Below the pieces are notes generated by a model. The model saw only the letters and a list, made by a program, of their open reading frames with translations. It searched no databases and was not told the DNA's origin. Below are positions 34,251 to 45,371 of a stretch of 64,000 bases of DNA, in pieces (the stretch's first letter is position 1; each line of letters begins with the position of its first letter). Both the position numbers and the translations under genes were made by a program. The DNA is from Bacillus cytotoxicus (GTDB taxonomy: Bacteria; Bacillota; Bacilli; Bacillales; Bacillaceae_G), in NCBI RefSeq assembly GCF_023715645.1, contig NZ_JAMBOP010000008.1:1-64000 (forward strand). Reading direction: 5' to 3'.

Positions 34251-36461
34251 GTGAAGAAATCAACAAAAACGTTGGCTGGTGCTGCACTTGCATTAGGTGT
34301 TATTGCTCCACAAGTAGTGGCGACACCTGTACATGCTGAGGGAGAGGACAGTACTGTAAAACTAAGAATATTAGAAACATCTGATATTCACGTAAATTTA
34401 ATGAACTATGATTACTATCAAACAAAAACAGATAATAAAGTAGGATTAGTTCAAACAGCAACTCTTGTTAATAAAGCACGTGGAGAAGTAAAAAACTCTG
34501 TTTTATTTGATGATGGAGATGCACTGCAAGGTACGCCGCTGGGTGATTATGTGGCAAATAAAATAAAAAAAGAAACTAATAATTTAGATCCAAGCACAAG
34601 CGATAAATATAACTATGTGCATCCGTTGTATCGTATGATGAATTCAATGAAGTATGACGTCATCTCTCTTGGAAATCATGAATTTAACTATGGCTTAGAT
34701 TATTTAAAAAAAGTGACTAGCGAAACACAGTTTCCTGTAATTAACTCGAATGTATATGATGCAAAAACTGGTGAAAATTATTTCAAACCATATCATGTCT
34801 TTGAAAAGGAAGTAAAAGACGAAACTGGAAAAATACAGAAAATAAAAATCGGCGTAATGGGCTTTGTACCGCCGCAAATTATGGGCTGGGATAAAGCGAA
34901 TTTAGAAGGAAAAGTAATAGCAAAAGATATTGTAGAAACAGCAAAGCAAATGGTGCCGAAAATGAAAGCAGAAGGCGCAGATGTTATCGTTGCGTTAGCT
35001 CATTCGGGTGTTGATAAAAGCGGTTACAATTCTGGTATGGAGAATGCATCGTATTATTTAGCAACAGAAGTTCCGGGTGTTGATGCAGTACTGATGGGGC
35101 ATTCTCACACAGTAGTAGCCGAACATTATGGTGGTGTTCCTGTTGTAATGCCAGGTGTTTTCGGAAATAATATAGGAATGATTGATATGGAATTAAAGCA
35201 AGTGAACGGAAAATGGGAAGTACAAAAGGAAAAATCTATTCCAAAATATCGTCCGATTATAGATAAAGAAGGTAAGGCAGTAGGAGCCGATCAAAAACTT
35301 GTTGATGAAATAAAAGCAGAACATGAAGGAACAATTAACTATGTAAATACACCAGTTGGCGAAACGACAGCGCCAATTAATAGTTATTTTGCGCTTGTCC
35401 AAGATGATCCGTCTGTTCAACTTGTAACGAATGCACAAAAGTGGTACACAGAGCAGAAGATGAAGGGTACGAAATTTGAAGGGTTGCCAATTTTATCAGC
35501 AGGTGCACCATTTAAAGCAGGTGGACGTAACGGCGCTACATATTATACAGATATTCCGGCAGGAACGCTTGCAATTAAAAACGTTGCGGACTTATATGTA
35601 TATCCAAACACATTATATGCAGTAAAAATAAATGGCGCTCAGTTGAAAGACTGGTTAGAAATGTCTGCTGGTCAATTTAACAAAATTGATCCAAAGAAAA
35701 CAGGCGAGCAAAAATTAGTAAATAAAGACTACCCAACATTTAATTTTGACGTAATAGATGGCGTGAAATATGAAATTGATGTAACGCAGCCTACTAAATA
35801 TGACAAAGATGGAAAAGTCGTAAATGAAACTGCAAATCGTATTGTGAATTTAACGTATGATGGAAAACCGGTAACAGATAATCAAGAATTTGTTGTAGCA
35901 ACGAATAATTACCGAGGTAGCAGTCAAACATTCCCGGGTGTAAGTAAGGGAGAAGTGCTTTACCAATCTCCTGATGAAACACGTCAAATTATTGTGAAAT
36001 ATATGGAGAAAATAAAAACAATTGATCCAGTAGCGGATAAAAACTGGGCATTTAAACCAATTGCTGGTGAGAAATTGAATGTTACATTTGATTCTTCTCC
36101 AAATGCCAAAAAATATATAACAAAAGACGGCAATATTGCTTACGTTGGTCCATCAGAAAATGAATTTGCAAAATATGCAATTGATTTAACGAAAAAAGAT
36201 GAACCAACTGGTGGCGATCAAGGAACTGATCAACCGAACAAGCCAACAGATAACAACAATGGCGGAGATCAGCCGAAAACAGAAGATAATAAAAACAGCG
36301 AAGAAAAGCCGACAGCAGCAGACTCAGGTAAAGAGCAAACAAAATCAGACAACAGCTTGCCAAAGACAGGAGCAAATGTGTTTACGACATTAGGAGCAGG
36401 TCTTGCGTTTATTGGGGCAGGTGCAGTTGCGTTATTAAGAAGAAAGAAATTAAATAAATAA
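34251..36461 (+). CDS. Cell-wall-anchored 2',3'-cyclic-nucleotide phosphodiesterase / nucleotidase
   Basis: 736-residue surface enzyme. Signal peptide (about 1-31), metallophosphoesterase domain with LETSDIHVN, DDGDALQGTP, LGNHEFNYG and GHSHTV, 5'-nucleotidase C-terminal domain (about 350-620), a hydrophilic Gly/Asp/Lys/Asn/Glu linker, then sortase motif LPKTG (703-707), a membrane helix and RRKK tail. GTG start with AAGGGGGA upstream. Likely releases phosphate and nucleosides from extracellular nucleotides; PhoP-like boxes upstream fit phosphate scavenging. A second, unanchored relative is at 54934-56523. Confidence 0.92.
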   Translation: MKKSTKTLAGAALALGVIAPQVVATPVHAEGEDSTVKLRILETSDIHVNLMNYDYYQTKTDNKVGLVQTATLVNKARGEVKNSVLFDDGDALQGTPLGDYVANKIKKETNNLDPSTSDKYNYVHPLYRMMNSMKYDVISLGNHEFNYGLDYLKKVTSETQFPVINSNVYDAKTGENYFKPYHVFEKEVKDETGKIQKIKIGVMGFVPPQIMGWDKANLEGKVIAKDIVETAKQMVPKMKAEGADVIVALAHSGVDKSGYNSGMENASYYLATEVPGVDAVLMGHSHTVVAEHYGGVPVVMPGVFGNNIGMIDMELKQVNGKWEVQKEKSIPKYRPIIDKEGKAVGADQKLVDEIKAEHEGTINYVNTPVGETTAPINSYFALVQDDPSVQLVTNAQKWYTEQKMKGTKFEGLPILSAGAPFKAGGRNGATYYTDIPAGTLAIKNVADLYVYPNTLYAVKINGAQLKDWLEMSAGQFNKIDPKKTGEQKLVNKDYPTFNFDVIDGVKYEIDVTQPTKYDKDGKVVNETANRIVNLTYDGKPVTDNQEFVVATNNYRGSSQTFPGVSKGEVLYQSPDETRQIIVKYMEKIKTIDPVADKNWAFKPIAGEKLNVTFDSSPNAKKYITKDGNIAYVGPSENEFAKYAIDLTKKDEPTGGDQGTDQPNKPTDNNNGGDQPKTEDNKNSEEKPTAADSGKEQTKSDNSLPKTGANVFTTLGAGLAFIGAGAVALLRRKKLNK

Positions 36462-36500
36462 TAAAGAAAAGTCCGTTGCTAAGCAGCGGACTTTTCTTTA
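36462..36500 (+). terminator. Terminator of the LPXTG nucleotidase gene
   Basis: TAAAGAAAAGTCCG pairs with CGGACTTTTCTTTA. Confidence 0.9.
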
Positions 36501-36638
36501 TGAATCCAAATGCTAGTAATATGACAATCCCAAATAAAATAGGAGGATGCCAATAATTATTTTTAGAATTGAATGGTCAACAAAAAGAGTAGAAATTATC
36601 TTTTTGTTCGTTATAATGAACTTAAGGAGGGAAAAGTT

Positions 36639-36986
36639 ATGAAGATAAAAATCATAATTATTTCACTGTTGGTCACAGTCATTGGTGGTGCTGGAATTTA
36701 TACAGCATTTGCGTCATCTCCTAATCCAATACAGAAAAATGTTGAAAAACCAAAAGAAACAGTAAGACAAGATGAAGAAGAAAAAATGAAAAAAACAGCA
36801 GATAAATTCGAAGTTTCTACAGAAGGAAAAACAAAAGAACAGATTCAAAAAGAAATAGATGCAGTGCGTTCTGAAAAGCGACCAGAGCTTCTTCGTGAGC
36901 ATGCGAAAGAGCTTGGAATTGATGTAGAAGGTAAAACGGACGAACAGTTAATTCAAGAGATTGGTAAAATTCAGCACAAAAAATAG
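36639..36986 (+). CDS. Small secreted protein with EGKT repeats
   Basis: 115 residues: signal peptide or anchor (about 1-26, ending TAFAS), a Lys/Glu-rich stretch, then VSTEGKTKEQI and LGIDVEGKTDEQL repeats resembling YckD-type Bacillus proteins. ATG 36639 chosen with AAGGAGGG upstream; TATAAT lies at 36612-36617. The gene at 43081 encodes a shorter relative sharing GIETEGK. Function unknown. Confidence 0.65.
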   Translation: MKIKIIIISLLVTVIGGAGIYTAFASSPNPIQKNVEKPKETVRQDEEEKMKKTADKFEVSTEGKTKEQIQKEIDAVRSEKRPELLREHAKELGIDVEGKTDEQLIQEIGKIQHKK

Positions 36987-37020
36987 GGCGACTTATCTTA
37001 GGATAAGTCGTTCTTTTTTT
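36987..37020 (+). terminator. Terminator before the biotin operon
   Basis: CGACTTATC pairs with GATAAGTCG around TTAG, followed by TTCTTTTTTT. Confidence 0.88.
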
Positions 37021-37043
37021 AGAACATCGTTCATGAAAAAGAA

Positions 37044-37097
37044 TTGACAGTATTTGATTTCTAATGTTAACTTTAAATTAAAGTAAGTTAACATTAG
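37044..37097 (+). promoter_or_regulatory. bioA promoter with BirA operator
   Basis: TTGACA at 37044-37049. Operator arms CTAATGTTAAC (37061-37071) and GTTAACATTAG (37087-37097) are perfect complements across a 15-bp spacer, the form of a BirA (biotin repressor) site. It overlaps the -10 region, so biotinoyl-AMP-BirA should block transcription. Confidence 0.9.
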
Positions 37098-37108
37098 GGG
37101 TGGCAATT

Positions 37109-38488
37109 ATGGCTGTAAGGAGCATGGAGCAAATTTTTACATATGAAGAACTAGCTCAAAAAAATAAAGATTATGTATGGCATCCATTTACCCAAATGAA
37201 GGATTATTTGGAAGATGATCCTGTTATTATCGAACGAGGAGAAGGAAGAAAATTATATGATGTGAATGGGAAAGGCTATTGGGACAGCGTGTCATCCATT
37301 TGGCTCAATGTTCATGGTCATCATGTTCAAGAGCTAGATGATGCGATTCGTGAGCAATTAAACAAAATTGCGCACTCTACATTGCTAGGTATCGCGAATG
37401 TACCAAGTATTTTATTAGCCGAAAAGATTATTGAAATTGTACCTAATGGATTGAAGAAAGTTTTTTATTCTGATTCTGGTGCAACGTCAGTTGAAATTGC
37501 AATTAAAATGGCTTTTCAATATTGGCAGCATAAAGGAAAACCTAACAAAAAACAATTTATTACGATGAAAGAAGCTTATCATGGTGACACAATTGGAGCG
37601 GTATCTGTCGGGGCAATTGATCAGTTTCACCAAGCATATAGTACGCTTTTATTTGATACGTTAAAAGTACCATATCCGTATACATATCGTTCTCCTTACG
37701 GGGAAGATCAACAAGTGATTGTGAAAAAGCATTTAGAAGAAATGGAAGATTTATTGCAGGGCAATCACGAAGAAGTAGCTGCTGTTATTGTCGAACCACT
37801 TGTCCAAGGTGCGAGCGGGATTATTACAATGCCAGATGGTTATTTAAAAGGGTTAAGAGAGCTTTGTACAGCATACAACGTTCTACTTATTACAGATGAA
37901 GTAGCAACGGGATTTGGCAGAACAGGAAAAATGTTTGCATGCGAACATGAGGGAGTCACACCGGATATTTTAACTGCTGGAAAAGGGTTAACAGGAGGAT
38001 ATTTACCGGTTGCCATTACCGTAGCGACAGATGAAATTTATCAAGCTTTTTTAGGTGATTATGAGGAACAAAAAACGTTTTTCCATGGCCATAGTTATAC
38101 AGGAAACCCACTAGGCTGTGCAGTCGCACTTGCGAACTTGAAATTGTTTGAAACAACTAATCTTATAGAAGCTGTTAGTCATAAAACGGAATATATCGCA
38201 AAACGCTTAGAAGTTTTACGTGAGTTTAAGCATGTGGGAGATATTCGTCAGCGCGGCTTTATGATTGGCATTGAGCTTGTGCAAAATAAAGAAACGAAGG
38301 AAGCATATTCTTGGCAGGAACGAGTTGGGGTGAAGGTTTGCAAAAAAGCGCGTGATTTAGGAATGATTCTTCGTCCACTAGGGAATGTCGTTGTCTTTAT
38401 GCCGCCGCTTGCTTCAACGATAGAAGAGCTTGATGATATGATTGCGATTTTACAGCAGGCGATTCAAGAAATAACGGAGGGAGAATGA
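37109..38488 (+). CDS. bioA: Adenosylmethionine-8-amino-7-oxononanoate aminotransferase
   Basis: 459-residue PLP aminotransferase making 7,8-diaminopelargonate with S-adenosylmethionine as amino donor. [11 protein letters not shown] and PLP Lys K292 in [13 protein letters not shown] 37109 chosen with AGGGGTGG 7 bases upstream. The stop overlaps the bioD start. First gene of bioADFHCB. Confidence 0.94.
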   Translation: MAVRSMEQIFTYEELAQKNKDYVWHPFTQMKDYLEDDPVIIERGEGRKLYDVNGKGYWDSVSSIWLNVHGHHVQELDDAIREQLNKIAHSTLLGIANVPSILLAEKIIEIVPNGLKKVFYSDSGATSVEIAIKMAFQYWQHKGKPNKKQFITMKEAYHGDTIGAVSVGAIDQFHQAYSTLLFDTLKVPYPYTYRSPYGEDQQVIVKKHLEEMEDLLQGNHEEVAAVIVEPLVQGASGIITMPDGYLKGLRELCTAYNVLLITDEVATGFGRTGKMFACEHEGVTPDILTAGKGLTGGYLPVAITVATDEIYQAFLGDYEEQKTFFHGHSYTGNPLGCAVALANLKLFETTNLIEAVSHKTEYIAKRLEVLREFKHVGDIRQRGFMIGIELVQNKETKEAYSWQERVGVKVCKKARDLGMILRPLGNVVVFMPPLASTIEELDDMIAILQQAIQEITEGE

Positions 38489-39216
38489 TGAGTGGTTTCT
38501 TTGTGACAGCAACCGATACGGAAGTAGGAAAAACGGTTGTAACAGGTGCATTAGCAGGTGTACTTCGCGAGCGTGGATATAATATCGGTGTCTATAAACC
38601 ATTGCAAAGTGGTCATCTTTCCTCACATCCAGCAGGAGACGCTGCTCGGTTGAAAGAAGCTGCCGGTGTAACAATATCATGTGAGGAGATTTGTCCTTAC
38701 TCAGTTGCAGAACCGCTTGCGCCTCGTTTAGCAATGAAGCGGGCAGGAAGGCAAGTATTATTATCAGATATAACGAGTCATTACGAAGAATTATCGAAAC
38801 AATTTGATTTTTTACTTGTAGAAGGTGCAGGTGGACTTGTCGTTCCTTACACAGACGATGCCCTCGTTGTCGATTTTGCAGAGCAATTGCAATTACCATT
38901 GCTTATTGTAGCAAGGCCAACACTTGGGACAGTGAATCATACTATTTTAACGGTTTCTTATGCAAAAGCACACGGCCTGTCAGTCGCGGGTATCATTTTG
39001 TCTGGATGCCGAGAGGATGAAAAAGAAAGAGTGCTAGAAAATAAAGAAATGATAGAAGAATTAAGCGGCGTACCGGTTATTGGATTGCTGCCAGCACTTC
39101 GTGAAGATTTTACGAGAAACGAATTATTACAAGCGGCAGAAGAGAGTATTGCTATCTCAAGATTAGAGGAGTTTTTACGCAATGAATCCAGTGTGGGAAG
39201 CGCATTTTCAGTCTAA
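38485..39216 (+). CDS. bioD: Dethiobiotin synthetase
   Basis: 243-residue ATP-dependent ligase closing the ureido ring. P-loop [11 protein letters not shown] at the N-terminus, YKPLQSG and [10 protein letters not shown] motifs. Starts 4 bp before the bioA stop; its own end overlaps bioF by 35 bp, indicating coupled translation. Confidence 0.94.
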   Translation: MMSGFFVTATDTEVGKTVVTGALAGVLRERGYNIGVYKPLQSGHLSSHPAGDAARLKEAAGVTISCEEICPYSVAEPLAPRLAMKRAGRQVLLSDITSHYEELSKQFDFLLVEGAGGLVVPYTDDALVVDFAEQLQLPLLIVARPTLGTVNHTILTVSYAKAHGLSVAGIILSGCREDEKERVLENKEMIEELSGVPVIGLLPALREDFTRNELLQAAEESIAISRLEEFLRNESSVGSAFSV

Positions 39217-40369
39217 GTTATCAAGTTTTATCGAAACGTCACAGTACCGGGAATTATTGGTAACGGAGCGAGCCGAACAAGCGTGGCTCGTTCGAAATGG
39301 ACAGAGATTATTAAATTTAGCTTCAAACAATTACTTAGGGTTAGCCGGTGATGAGCGGTTAAAGGAAGCAGCAATAGAAGCGACAAAAAAGTATGGGACG
39401 GGAGGGACGGCGTCTCGTCTCGTTGTCGGGAATTATCCGTTATATGAAGAAATTGAACAGCGTATATGCGCTTGGAAAGAAACTGAAAAAGCACTAATTG
39501 TGAATAGCGGTTATACGGCAAATGTCGGAGCAATTTCTTCACTTGTCAGTCGTCATGACATTGTGTTTAGCGATAGGCTGAATCATGCCAGTATTGTAGA
39601 TGGCATCGTATTAAGCGGGGCCGAGCATAAACGCTATCGTCATAATGATTTAGAACATTTAGAGAAATTACTGAAATCTGCTAATGCAGAAAAACGAAAA
39701 CTTATTGTGACGGATACTATTTTTAGCATGGATGGAGATAGAGCTCATTTAAAAGATTTAGTGATGCTGAAAGAAAAGTACGGAGCGCTTCTTATGGTTG
39801 ATGAGGCACATGCCGGCGGAATATACGGGAGAAACGGAGCGGGTCTTGCACATGAGTATCCAAAATTAGCTAAGTCAATAGATATTCACATGGGTACATT
39901 TAGTAAAGCACTGGGCTGTTATGGTGCATATATTACCGGAAGTGCTGTTTCTATCGAGTATATGATCAATACGATGCGCAGTTTTATTTTTACAACAGCT
40001 TTACCTCCAGGAACACTTGGTGCAATCGGGAAAGCAATTGATATTGTGAGAAAAGATGAAGCGCATCGTCAAAGATTAATAGAAAATGGCCGATATTTTC
40101 GAACAACTCTGCAAGATGCTGGTTTTCATATTGGAGACAGTACGACGCATATTGTTCCTGTTATTATAGGTTCTAATGAAGCTGTGCTCCGTTTTAGTAT
40201 GAAATTACAAGAAGCGGGAATAGCGGCAATTGCGATCCGGCCGCCTACTGTACCGCAGCATAGTTCACGCATCCGCTTTGCCGTAACAGCACTTCATACG
40301 AATGATGATTTACAATGGGCAACAGAGCGGATTGTACAAATTGGAAAAGAAGAAGGGGTGATTTCATGA
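39182..40369 (+). CDS. bioF: 8-amino-7-oxononanoate synthase
   Basis: 395-residue alpha-oxoamine synthase condensing pimeloyl-ACP (or -CoA) with alanine. SNNYLG near the N-terminus, [10 protein letters not shown], and PLP Lys K242 in [10 protein letters not shown]. The stop touches the bioH start. Confidence 0.95.
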   Translation: MNPVWEAHFQSKLSSFIETSQYRELLVTERAEQAWLVRNGQRLLNLASNNYLGLAGDERLKEAAIEATKKYGTGGTASRLVVGNYPLYEEIEQRICAWKETEKALIVNSGYTANVGAISSLVSRHDIVFSDRLNHASIVDGIVLSGAEHKRYRHNDLEHLEKLLKSANAEKRKLIVTDTIFSMDGDRAHLKDLVMLKEKYGALLMVDEAHAGGIYGRNGAGLAHEYPKLAKSIDIHMGTFSKALGCYGAYITGSAVSIEYMINTMRSFIFTTALPPGTLGAIGKAIDIVRKDEAHRQRLIENGRYFRTTLQDAGFHIGDSTTHIVPVIIGSNEAVLRFSMKLQEAGIAAIAIRPPTVPQHSSRIRFAVTALHTNDDLQWATERIVQIGKEEGVIS

Positions 40370-41088
40370 CAGAGCCTACTCTTATACTTATTCCCGGATG
40401 GGGCATGGAAGAGCTGGTTTTGGAAGCATTCCTTTCACATTTACATGATTTTTCCGTACATGTTGTTCATTGGCATAATAGTGAAGATGGGCAGGAGTTT
40501 CAACGCCGAATTATAGAGGTAGCAGAGGGGAAAGAAGTAATTTTAGTTGGCTGGTCACTCGGTGCGTTGGCCGCTCTTCAAGTGCATCATTTATTGCAAA
40601 CGAAAGGGATTGTTTTACTAGGAGGAACAGCGAAATTTACAACAGATTCTGGTTACATACATGGCTGGAAAAAACCTTTTGTTGAACGAATGAACCGAAA
40701 TCTTTTGAAGCAAAAAGATGATACGTTGAAACGGTTTTATGTGAGTATGTTTTCCAAGGAGGAGCAGGAAAACGGACAGGACGTTGCATTTCTGAAAATA
40801 GCGGAACAATTTCAAGGTGATTCAATTCATTCTTTGCAATGTGGGCTTCAATATTTAATAGAAGCAGATGTTAGAGAACAACTATTACAAATAGATGTGC
40901 CAGTATTACTGCTTCATGGAAAAGATGACATGATTTGTCCTCTCACCGCAGCGGAGTATATACAAGGGGAAATAAACGCATCACTCACGATTATAGAAGA
41001 TGCTGGACATGCACTTTGTTTCACGCAAGCAAAGCGATGTGCAAAAGAAATGATACAGTTTGTAAAGGGGATAGAGCGAAATGATTAA
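40366..41088 (+). CDS. bioH: Pimeloyl-ACP methyl ester esterase BioH
   Basis: 240-residue alpha/beta hydrolase with GWSLG nucleophile S64, catalytic-Asp segment HGKDD and His in DAGHAL. It frees pimeloyl-ACP from its methyl ester at the end of the BioC-BioH route. ATG 40366 chosen with AGGGGTGA upstream, overlapping the bioF stop. Confidence 0.88.
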   Translation: MTEPTLILIPGWGMEELVLEAFLSHLHDFSVHVVHWHNSEDGQEFQRRIIEVAEGKEVILVGWSLGALAALQVHHLLQTKGIVLLGGTAKFTTDSGYIHGWKKPFVERMNRNLLKQKDDTLKRFYVSMFSKEEQENGQDVAFLKIAEQFQGDSIHSLQCGLQYLIEADVREQLLQIDVPVLLLHGKDDMICPLTAAEYIQGEINASLTIIEDAGHALCFTQAKRCAKEMIQFVKGIERND

Positions 41089-41938
41089 CAAGACGCTGCT
41101 ACAAAAACGATTTAATCAAGCGGCTGTATCCTATGATCAATATGCCAACGTTCAAAAAAAGATGGCAGATAGGCTGCTTGCTTATCTGAAAGAACATTAC
41201 GATGAAGCAGCGCAAATTCATATTTTAGAGCTTGGCTGCGGCACAGGTTATGTAACAGAGCAACTAGCAACATTCTTTCCGGAGGCAACGATTACCGCTG
41301 TTGATTTTGCAGAAAGTATGATTGCGAAAGCGAAAACAAGGTGTAATGTAGAGTCTGTTACATTTCAATGTGAAGACATTGAACGAATTACACTTTATGA
41401 ACGATATGATGTCATAATTTCTAATGCAACATTTCAATGGTTAAATGATTTGTCAGCTTCATTAGTAAATTTATATAAAAATTTACGTGAAGATGGTGTG
41501 CTGTTGTTTTCAACGTTTGGAAATGAAACGTTTCATGAGCTTCACACATCATTTCAGCGCGCGAAAACAGCGTATGCAATAGAAGATACTACAACTGTTG
41601 GCCAAAGATTTTTTACAGAATTACAGCTGCAAGAATTATGTGAAAGAATAACAGGGGATACACATATTTCTGAAACATGTTACATAGAAACATTTGCTAC
41701 AGTTCGTGAATTTTTACAATCGATTCGTAAAGTTGGAGCAACGAATAGTAACGAAGAATCTTATTGTCAAAGTCCGTCTATCTTTCGCAGTATGCTTCGC
41801 ATATACGAACGAGATTTTACAGAAGGTGAACGAATTACAGCAACATATCATGCTTTATTTTCTTATATGAAAAAAGAAGGGAAGAGAAGAAATGAAACAT
41901 GTCCAAACGAAAACAGATTGGAAGCAAATCGCATTTGA
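41081..41938 (+). CDS. bioC: Malonyl-ACP O-methyltransferase BioC
   Basis: 285-residue SAM methyltransferase with motif I ILELGCGTGYVTE and ISNATFQW. It methylates malonyl-ACP so that fatty-acid synthesis can build pimelate. Overlaps bioH by 8 bp and bioB by 47 bp; the last about 15 residues are encoded within the overlap. Confidence 0.92.
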   Translation: MINKTLLQKRFNQAAVSYDQYANVQKKMADRLLAYLKEHYDEAAQIHILELGCGTGYVTEQLATFFPEATITAVDFAESMIAKAKTRCNVESVTFQCEDIERITLYERYDVIISNATFQWLNDLSASLVNLYKNLREDGVLLFSTFGNETFHELHTSFQRAKTAYAIEDTTTVGQRFFTELQLQELCERITGDTHISETCYIETFATVREFLQSIRKVGATNSNEESYCQSPSIFRSMLRIYERDFTEGERITATYHALFSYMKKEGKRRNETCPNENRLEANRI

Positions 41939-42890
41939 AGTAGTAGAGGGAGGAGATGTAACGAAAGAAGAAGCATTCAGTATTTTAGAGGCGAATGATG
42001 AAGACATTTTAGAAATTATGAATGCGGCGTATGTAATTCGTCATCATTACTTTGGAAAAAAAGTAAAACTAAATATGATTATTAATACGAAGTCAGGTTT
42101 ATGTCCAGAAGATTGTGGGTATTGTTCGCAATCAATCGTATCCGAAGCTCCGATTGATAAATATGCTTGGCTAACGCAAGAGAAGATTGTAGAAGGTGCT
42201 CATGAAGCAATCAAGCGTAAGGCAGGCACATATTGTATCGTTGCCTCTGGGCGTCGCCCAACGAATAAAGAAGTTGATCATGTTATTGGAGCTGTAAAGG
42301 AAATCCGCGAAACGACTGATTTGAAGATTTGCTGCTGTCTAGGATTCTTAAATGACGATCAAGCAGAGCGCCTTGCAGAAGCTGGCGTACATCGTTACAA
42401 TCATAATTTAAATACGCATGTAGATAATTACGAAAGCATTTGTTCAACTCATACGTATGACGATCGTGTTGATACAGTTGAAAAAGCGAAGCATGCAGGG
42501 ATTTCACCGTGTTCCGGTGCTATTTTTGGAATGGGTGAAACGACGGAGCAACGCGTAGAAATGGCATTTGACTTAAAACGATTAGATGCGGACTCTATTC
42601 CATGTAACTTCCTTGTTGCTGTAAAAGGAACACCGTTAGAAGGGCAAAAAGAATTAACGCCAGTGCAATGCTTGAAAGTATTAGCGATGATGCGCTTTGT
42701 GAATCCGTCAAAAGAAATTCGTATTTCTGGCGGACGTGAACTGAATTTACGATCTGTTCAACCTCTTGGTTTGTTTGCAGCAAACTCAATCTTCGTTGGT
42801 GATTACTTAACAACTGCTGGTCAAGAGCCAACAGCAGACTGGGGAATGATTGAAGATTTAGGGTTTGAAATTGAGGAATGCGCATTGTAA
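41892..42890 (+). CDS. bioB: Biotin synthase
   Basis: 332-residue radical-SAM enzyme inserting sulfur into dethiobiotin. Radical SAM cysteines C71, C75, C78 in CPEDCGYCSQ; further conserved Cys in ICCCLGF and NTHVDNYE. AAGAGAAGAA precedes the ATG within bioC. Last gene of the operon. Confidence 0.96.
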   Translation: MKHVQTKTDWKQIAFEVVEGGDVTKEEAFSILEANDEDILEIMNAAYVIRHHYFGKKVKLNMIINTKSGLCPEDCGYCSQSIVSEAPIDKYAWLTQEKIVEGAHEAIKRKAGTYCIVASGRRPTNKEVDHVIGAVKEIRETTDLKICCCLGFLNDDQAERLAEAGVHRYNHNLNTHVDNYESICSTHTYDDRVDTVEKAKHAGISPCSGAIFGMGETTEQRVEMAFDLKRLDADSIPCNFLVAVKGTPLEGQKELTPVQCLKVLAMMRFVNPSKEIRISGGRELNLRSVQPLGLFAANSIFVGDYLTTAGQEPTADWGMIEDLGFEIEECAL

Positions 42891-42908
42891 AACTGAGGAT
42901 AATTTAAG

Positions 42909-42941
42909 AAGAAAGCTCTTCATGAAGGAGCTTTCTTTTTT
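42909..42941 (+). terminator. Terminator of the biotin operon
   Basis: GAAAGCTC pairs with GAGCTTTC, followed by TTTTTT. Confidence 0.85.
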
Positions 42942-43080
42942 GTAAATAAAATGTAATAAAACGTATATAAGCCTTGGAATCATTGGGTTTATAAAGAGAT
43001 GACATAATACGTATTCGAATTTCTTGTTTTGCAATTGTACATAGTAAGGGGAGAGTATAATCGTTATTTGGAGGATTCGC

Positions 43081-43320
43081 ATGCATAAACATATATTAGC
43101 CGTAATGAGTGTTCTTATTTTATTCAAGGCGGTTAGTGCAGACCTAGTAAAAACGGTTGAAAACCCTGAACAGAAAGATTTACAAAAGAGGATCGAACAG
43201 CATTTTCGACATCAAGCTGCGTACTTTGGAATCGAAACAGAAGGAAAAAAATTAAAAGAGGTATGTAAAGAACTGGAAATTTTGCAAAAAGGACAGAGAG
43301 AAGGAAATGCGGAAACATAA
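43081..43320 (+). CDS. Small secreted protein, relative of the 36.6-kb gene
   Basis: 79 residues with an N-terminal signal-like helix (about 4-20) and a charged helical rest including YFGIETEGKKLKEV, similar to the EGKT repeats of the gene at 36639. TTGGAGGA precedes the ATG and a terminator overlaps the stop. Function unknown. Confidence 0.6.
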   Translation: MHKHILAVMSVLILFKAVSADLVKTVENPEQKDLQKRIEQHFRHQAAYFGIETEGKKLKEVCKELEILQKGQREGNAET

Positions 43321-43342
43321 AAAGGAGCTGCAGCTCCTTTTC
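43318..43342 (+). terminator. Terminator of the small secreted protein gene
   Basis: AAAGGAGCTG pairs with CAGCTCCTTT, with no extra loop bases. Confidence 0.7.
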
Positions 43343-43366
43343 ACGTTAAATTTGAAATTTGATCAG

Positions 43367-43475
43367 TTTATCGGGCTTAAACCCCTGGAAGAAAATCCAA
43401 CCAGCCATAAGAGCCCGATTGGATGAGCTAACCTCTTGTGAAGAAAAGCGTCTCACAAGAGGAAGTTTCACCTTA
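43367..43475 (+). repeat. bcr1-type repeat, divergent, ending in the ribH stop codon
   Basis: Starts TTTATCGGGCTTAAAC, contains AGCCCGATTGGATGAGCT and a long CTCTTGTG...CACAAGAG hairpin, ends AAGTTTCACCTTAT. The TTA at 43473-43475 is the ribH stop read on the minus strand. Confidence 0.65.
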
Positions 43476-43934
43476 TGCCCACTGACGGGATAAGTTTGCC
43501 ATCTCAATTGCAGCAACGGCTGATTCCCAGCCTTTATTACCAGCTTTTGTACCAGCGCGTTCAATTGCTTGTTCAATCGTTTCTGTTGTTAATACGCCAA
43601 AGATAACAGGGATTTCTGTTTGTAATGAAAGGGAAGCCACGCCTTTTGCCACTTCATTACAAACATAATCATAATGTGTTGTTGCGCCGCGAATCACTGT
43701 TCCAAGTGTAATAACAGCATCGTATTTTTCGCTGTTTGCCATTTTCTTTGCGATTAATGGAATCTCAAATGCACCCGGGACCCAAGCGACATCAATGTTG
43801 TTCTCTTCGACTCCGTGACGCTTTAAACCGTCTAATGCACCGCCTAATAGTTTGCTTGTAATAAATTCGTTAAAACGACCAACGACAATACCTACTTTTA
43901 ATCCTGTACCAACTAAATGACCTTCGAATACCAT
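43473..43934 (-). CDS. ribH: 6,7-dimethyl-8-ribityllumazine synthase
   Basis: 153-residue lumazine synthase: [29 protein letters not shown] and catalytic His, [13 protein letters not shown]. Start at 43934 (a second ATG 3 bp upstream is possible) with GGAGAG before it. Last gene of the minus-strand rib operon; stop codon lies in a bcr1-type repeat. Confidence 0.94.
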   Translation of the reverse strand: MVFEGHLVGTGLKVGIVVGRFNEFITSKLLGGALDGLKRHGVEENNIDVAWVPGAFEIPLIAKKMANSEKYDAVITLGTVIRGATTHYDYVCNEVAKGVASLSLQTEIPVIFGVLTTETIEQAIERAGTKAGNKGWESAVAAIEMANLSRQWA

Positions 43935-43952
43935 CATGAATCTCTCCTTTAA

Positions 43953-44164
43953 TCTATTTAAATTTATATTAAGTTTTCCGACATAGAAGTTGCTGCTATG
44001 CAGAATACAACATGCCCGCTACTGTCCTGCTCCTTTTGTTTCAAACTTGGCATGTGGCAGAAAAAGGCCCTGACCGCTCCTATGCGCCGCCAGACGCTCT
44101 CGCCCACCAAAAAAAGAAAGGGTTTAAATGTGCATTTTCAATTTACATTTATAAAGCTATATAA
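43953..44164 (-). repeat. Family B repeat inside the rib operon
   Basis: Minus-strand B copy: TATATAGCTTTATAAATG at its start (44164), core GACCGC/GGCGGTCAGGG region at about 44066-44095, right half with GCGGGCATGTTGTATTC, ending near TTAATATAAATT. It fills nearly all of the 230-bp gap between ribBA and ribH. Confidence 0.65.
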
Positions 44165-45358
44165 CTACAAAGTTAGTAAATGACCTAATTTTGTTGACTT
44201 CGTTTGCAAATATGCTTTATTTTCTTCTTTTGCCGGCATTTGAAGCGGCACACGCTCGACAACTTCTAAATCATGCCCTTGTAAGCCTGCGATTTTACGT
44301 GGGTTATTTGTTAACAGGCGAAGGTGTTGTAACCCTAAATCTTTTAAAATTTGTGCGCCAATACCATAATCACGAAGATCAGCTGCAAAGCCAAGTTTTT
44401 CATTTGCTTCTACAGTATCGTAGCCTTCTTCTTGCAGCTTATATGCTCGTAATTTATTAAGCAGTCCAATGCCTCGTCCTTCTTGACGCATATACAAAAG
44501 AACTCCTTTTCCTTCTCGTTCAATTTGAGCGAGCGCTGCATGAAGCTGCGGGCCGCAGTCGCAGCGGCAAGATCCAAATACATCGCCAGTTAAGCACTCA
44601 GAATGGACGCGCACAAGCGCTGGTTCCCCTGTCGAAACATCGCCTTTTATAAGAGCGATATGTTCTTGATGATCTAGAGAATTGGAGTAGCCAATTGCTC
44701 GAAACGTACCAAAGTCAGTTGGTAGCGTAATTTCGACTTCGCGCTGCACTAACGTTTCATGATGACGACGATACGCAATTAAGTCTTCGATTGTAATCAT
44801 TTTTAGATGAAATTGCTTAGCGATTTCAAGTAAGTCAGGAACTCGTGCCATCGTTCCATCTTCATTTATAATTTCACAAATAACGCCTGCTGGCTTAGAA
44901 TCGCATAATTTAGCTAAATCTACAGCAGCTTCTGTATGCCCAGCGCGGCGAAGAACGCCCCCTGCTTTTGCGATTAAAGGGAAGATATGTCCAGGGCGTT
45001 TAAAATTACTTGCTTTCGCTTCAAGGTTTAATAGTTCACGTACAGTTGTTGCGCGTTCATGAGCGCTAATACCAGTTGTCGTCGAAATGTGATCGACGCT
45101 AACGGTAAAGGCTGTACCGTGTGAATCGGTATTTTGTGAAACCATAGGCGCTAACTCTAAACGATTGGCATGTTCTTCTGTAATAGGAACGCATACAAGG
45201 CCGCGTCCATGTGTAATCATGAAGTTGATTGTTTCAGGTGTAATATACTCAGCTAAAGCGATAAAATCTCCTTCATTTTCTCTACTTTCATCATCGCAGA
45301 CGATAACAACTTTCCCTTGCTTTAAATCTTCTAGTGCTTCTTCAATTCGATGAAACAT
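44165..45358 (-). CDS. ribBA: Bifunctional 3,4-DHBP synthase / GTP cyclohydrolase II
   Basis: 397 residues supplying both riboflavin precursors. N-terminal DHBP synthase ([19 protein letters not shown]) and C-terminal GTP cyclohydrolase II with zinc Cys in [15 protein letters not shown] and RQEGRGIGL. Start at 45358 chosen with GGGAGGAAATGAA; upstream codons overlap ribE. Confidence 0.95.
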   Translation of the reverse strand: MFHRIEEALEDLKQGKVVIVCDDESRENEGDFIALAEYITPETINFMITHGRGLVCVPITEEHANRLELAPMVSQNTDSHGTAFTVSVDHISTTTGISAHERATTVRELLNLEAKASNFKRPGHIFPLIAKAGGVLRRAGHTEAAVDLAKLCDSKPAGVICEIINEDGTMARVPDLLEIAKQFHLKMITIEDLIAYRRHHETLVQREVEITLPTDFGTFRAIGYSNSLDHQEHIALIKGDVSTGEPALVRVHSECLTGDVFGSCRCDCGPQLHAALAQIEREGKGVLLYMRQEGRGIGLLNKLRAYKLQEEGYDTVEANEKLGFAADLRDYGIGAQILKDLGLQHLRLLTNNPRKIAGLQGHDLEVVERVPLQMPAKEENKAYLQTKSTKLGHLLTL

Positions 45359-45371
45359 TTCATTTCCTCCC

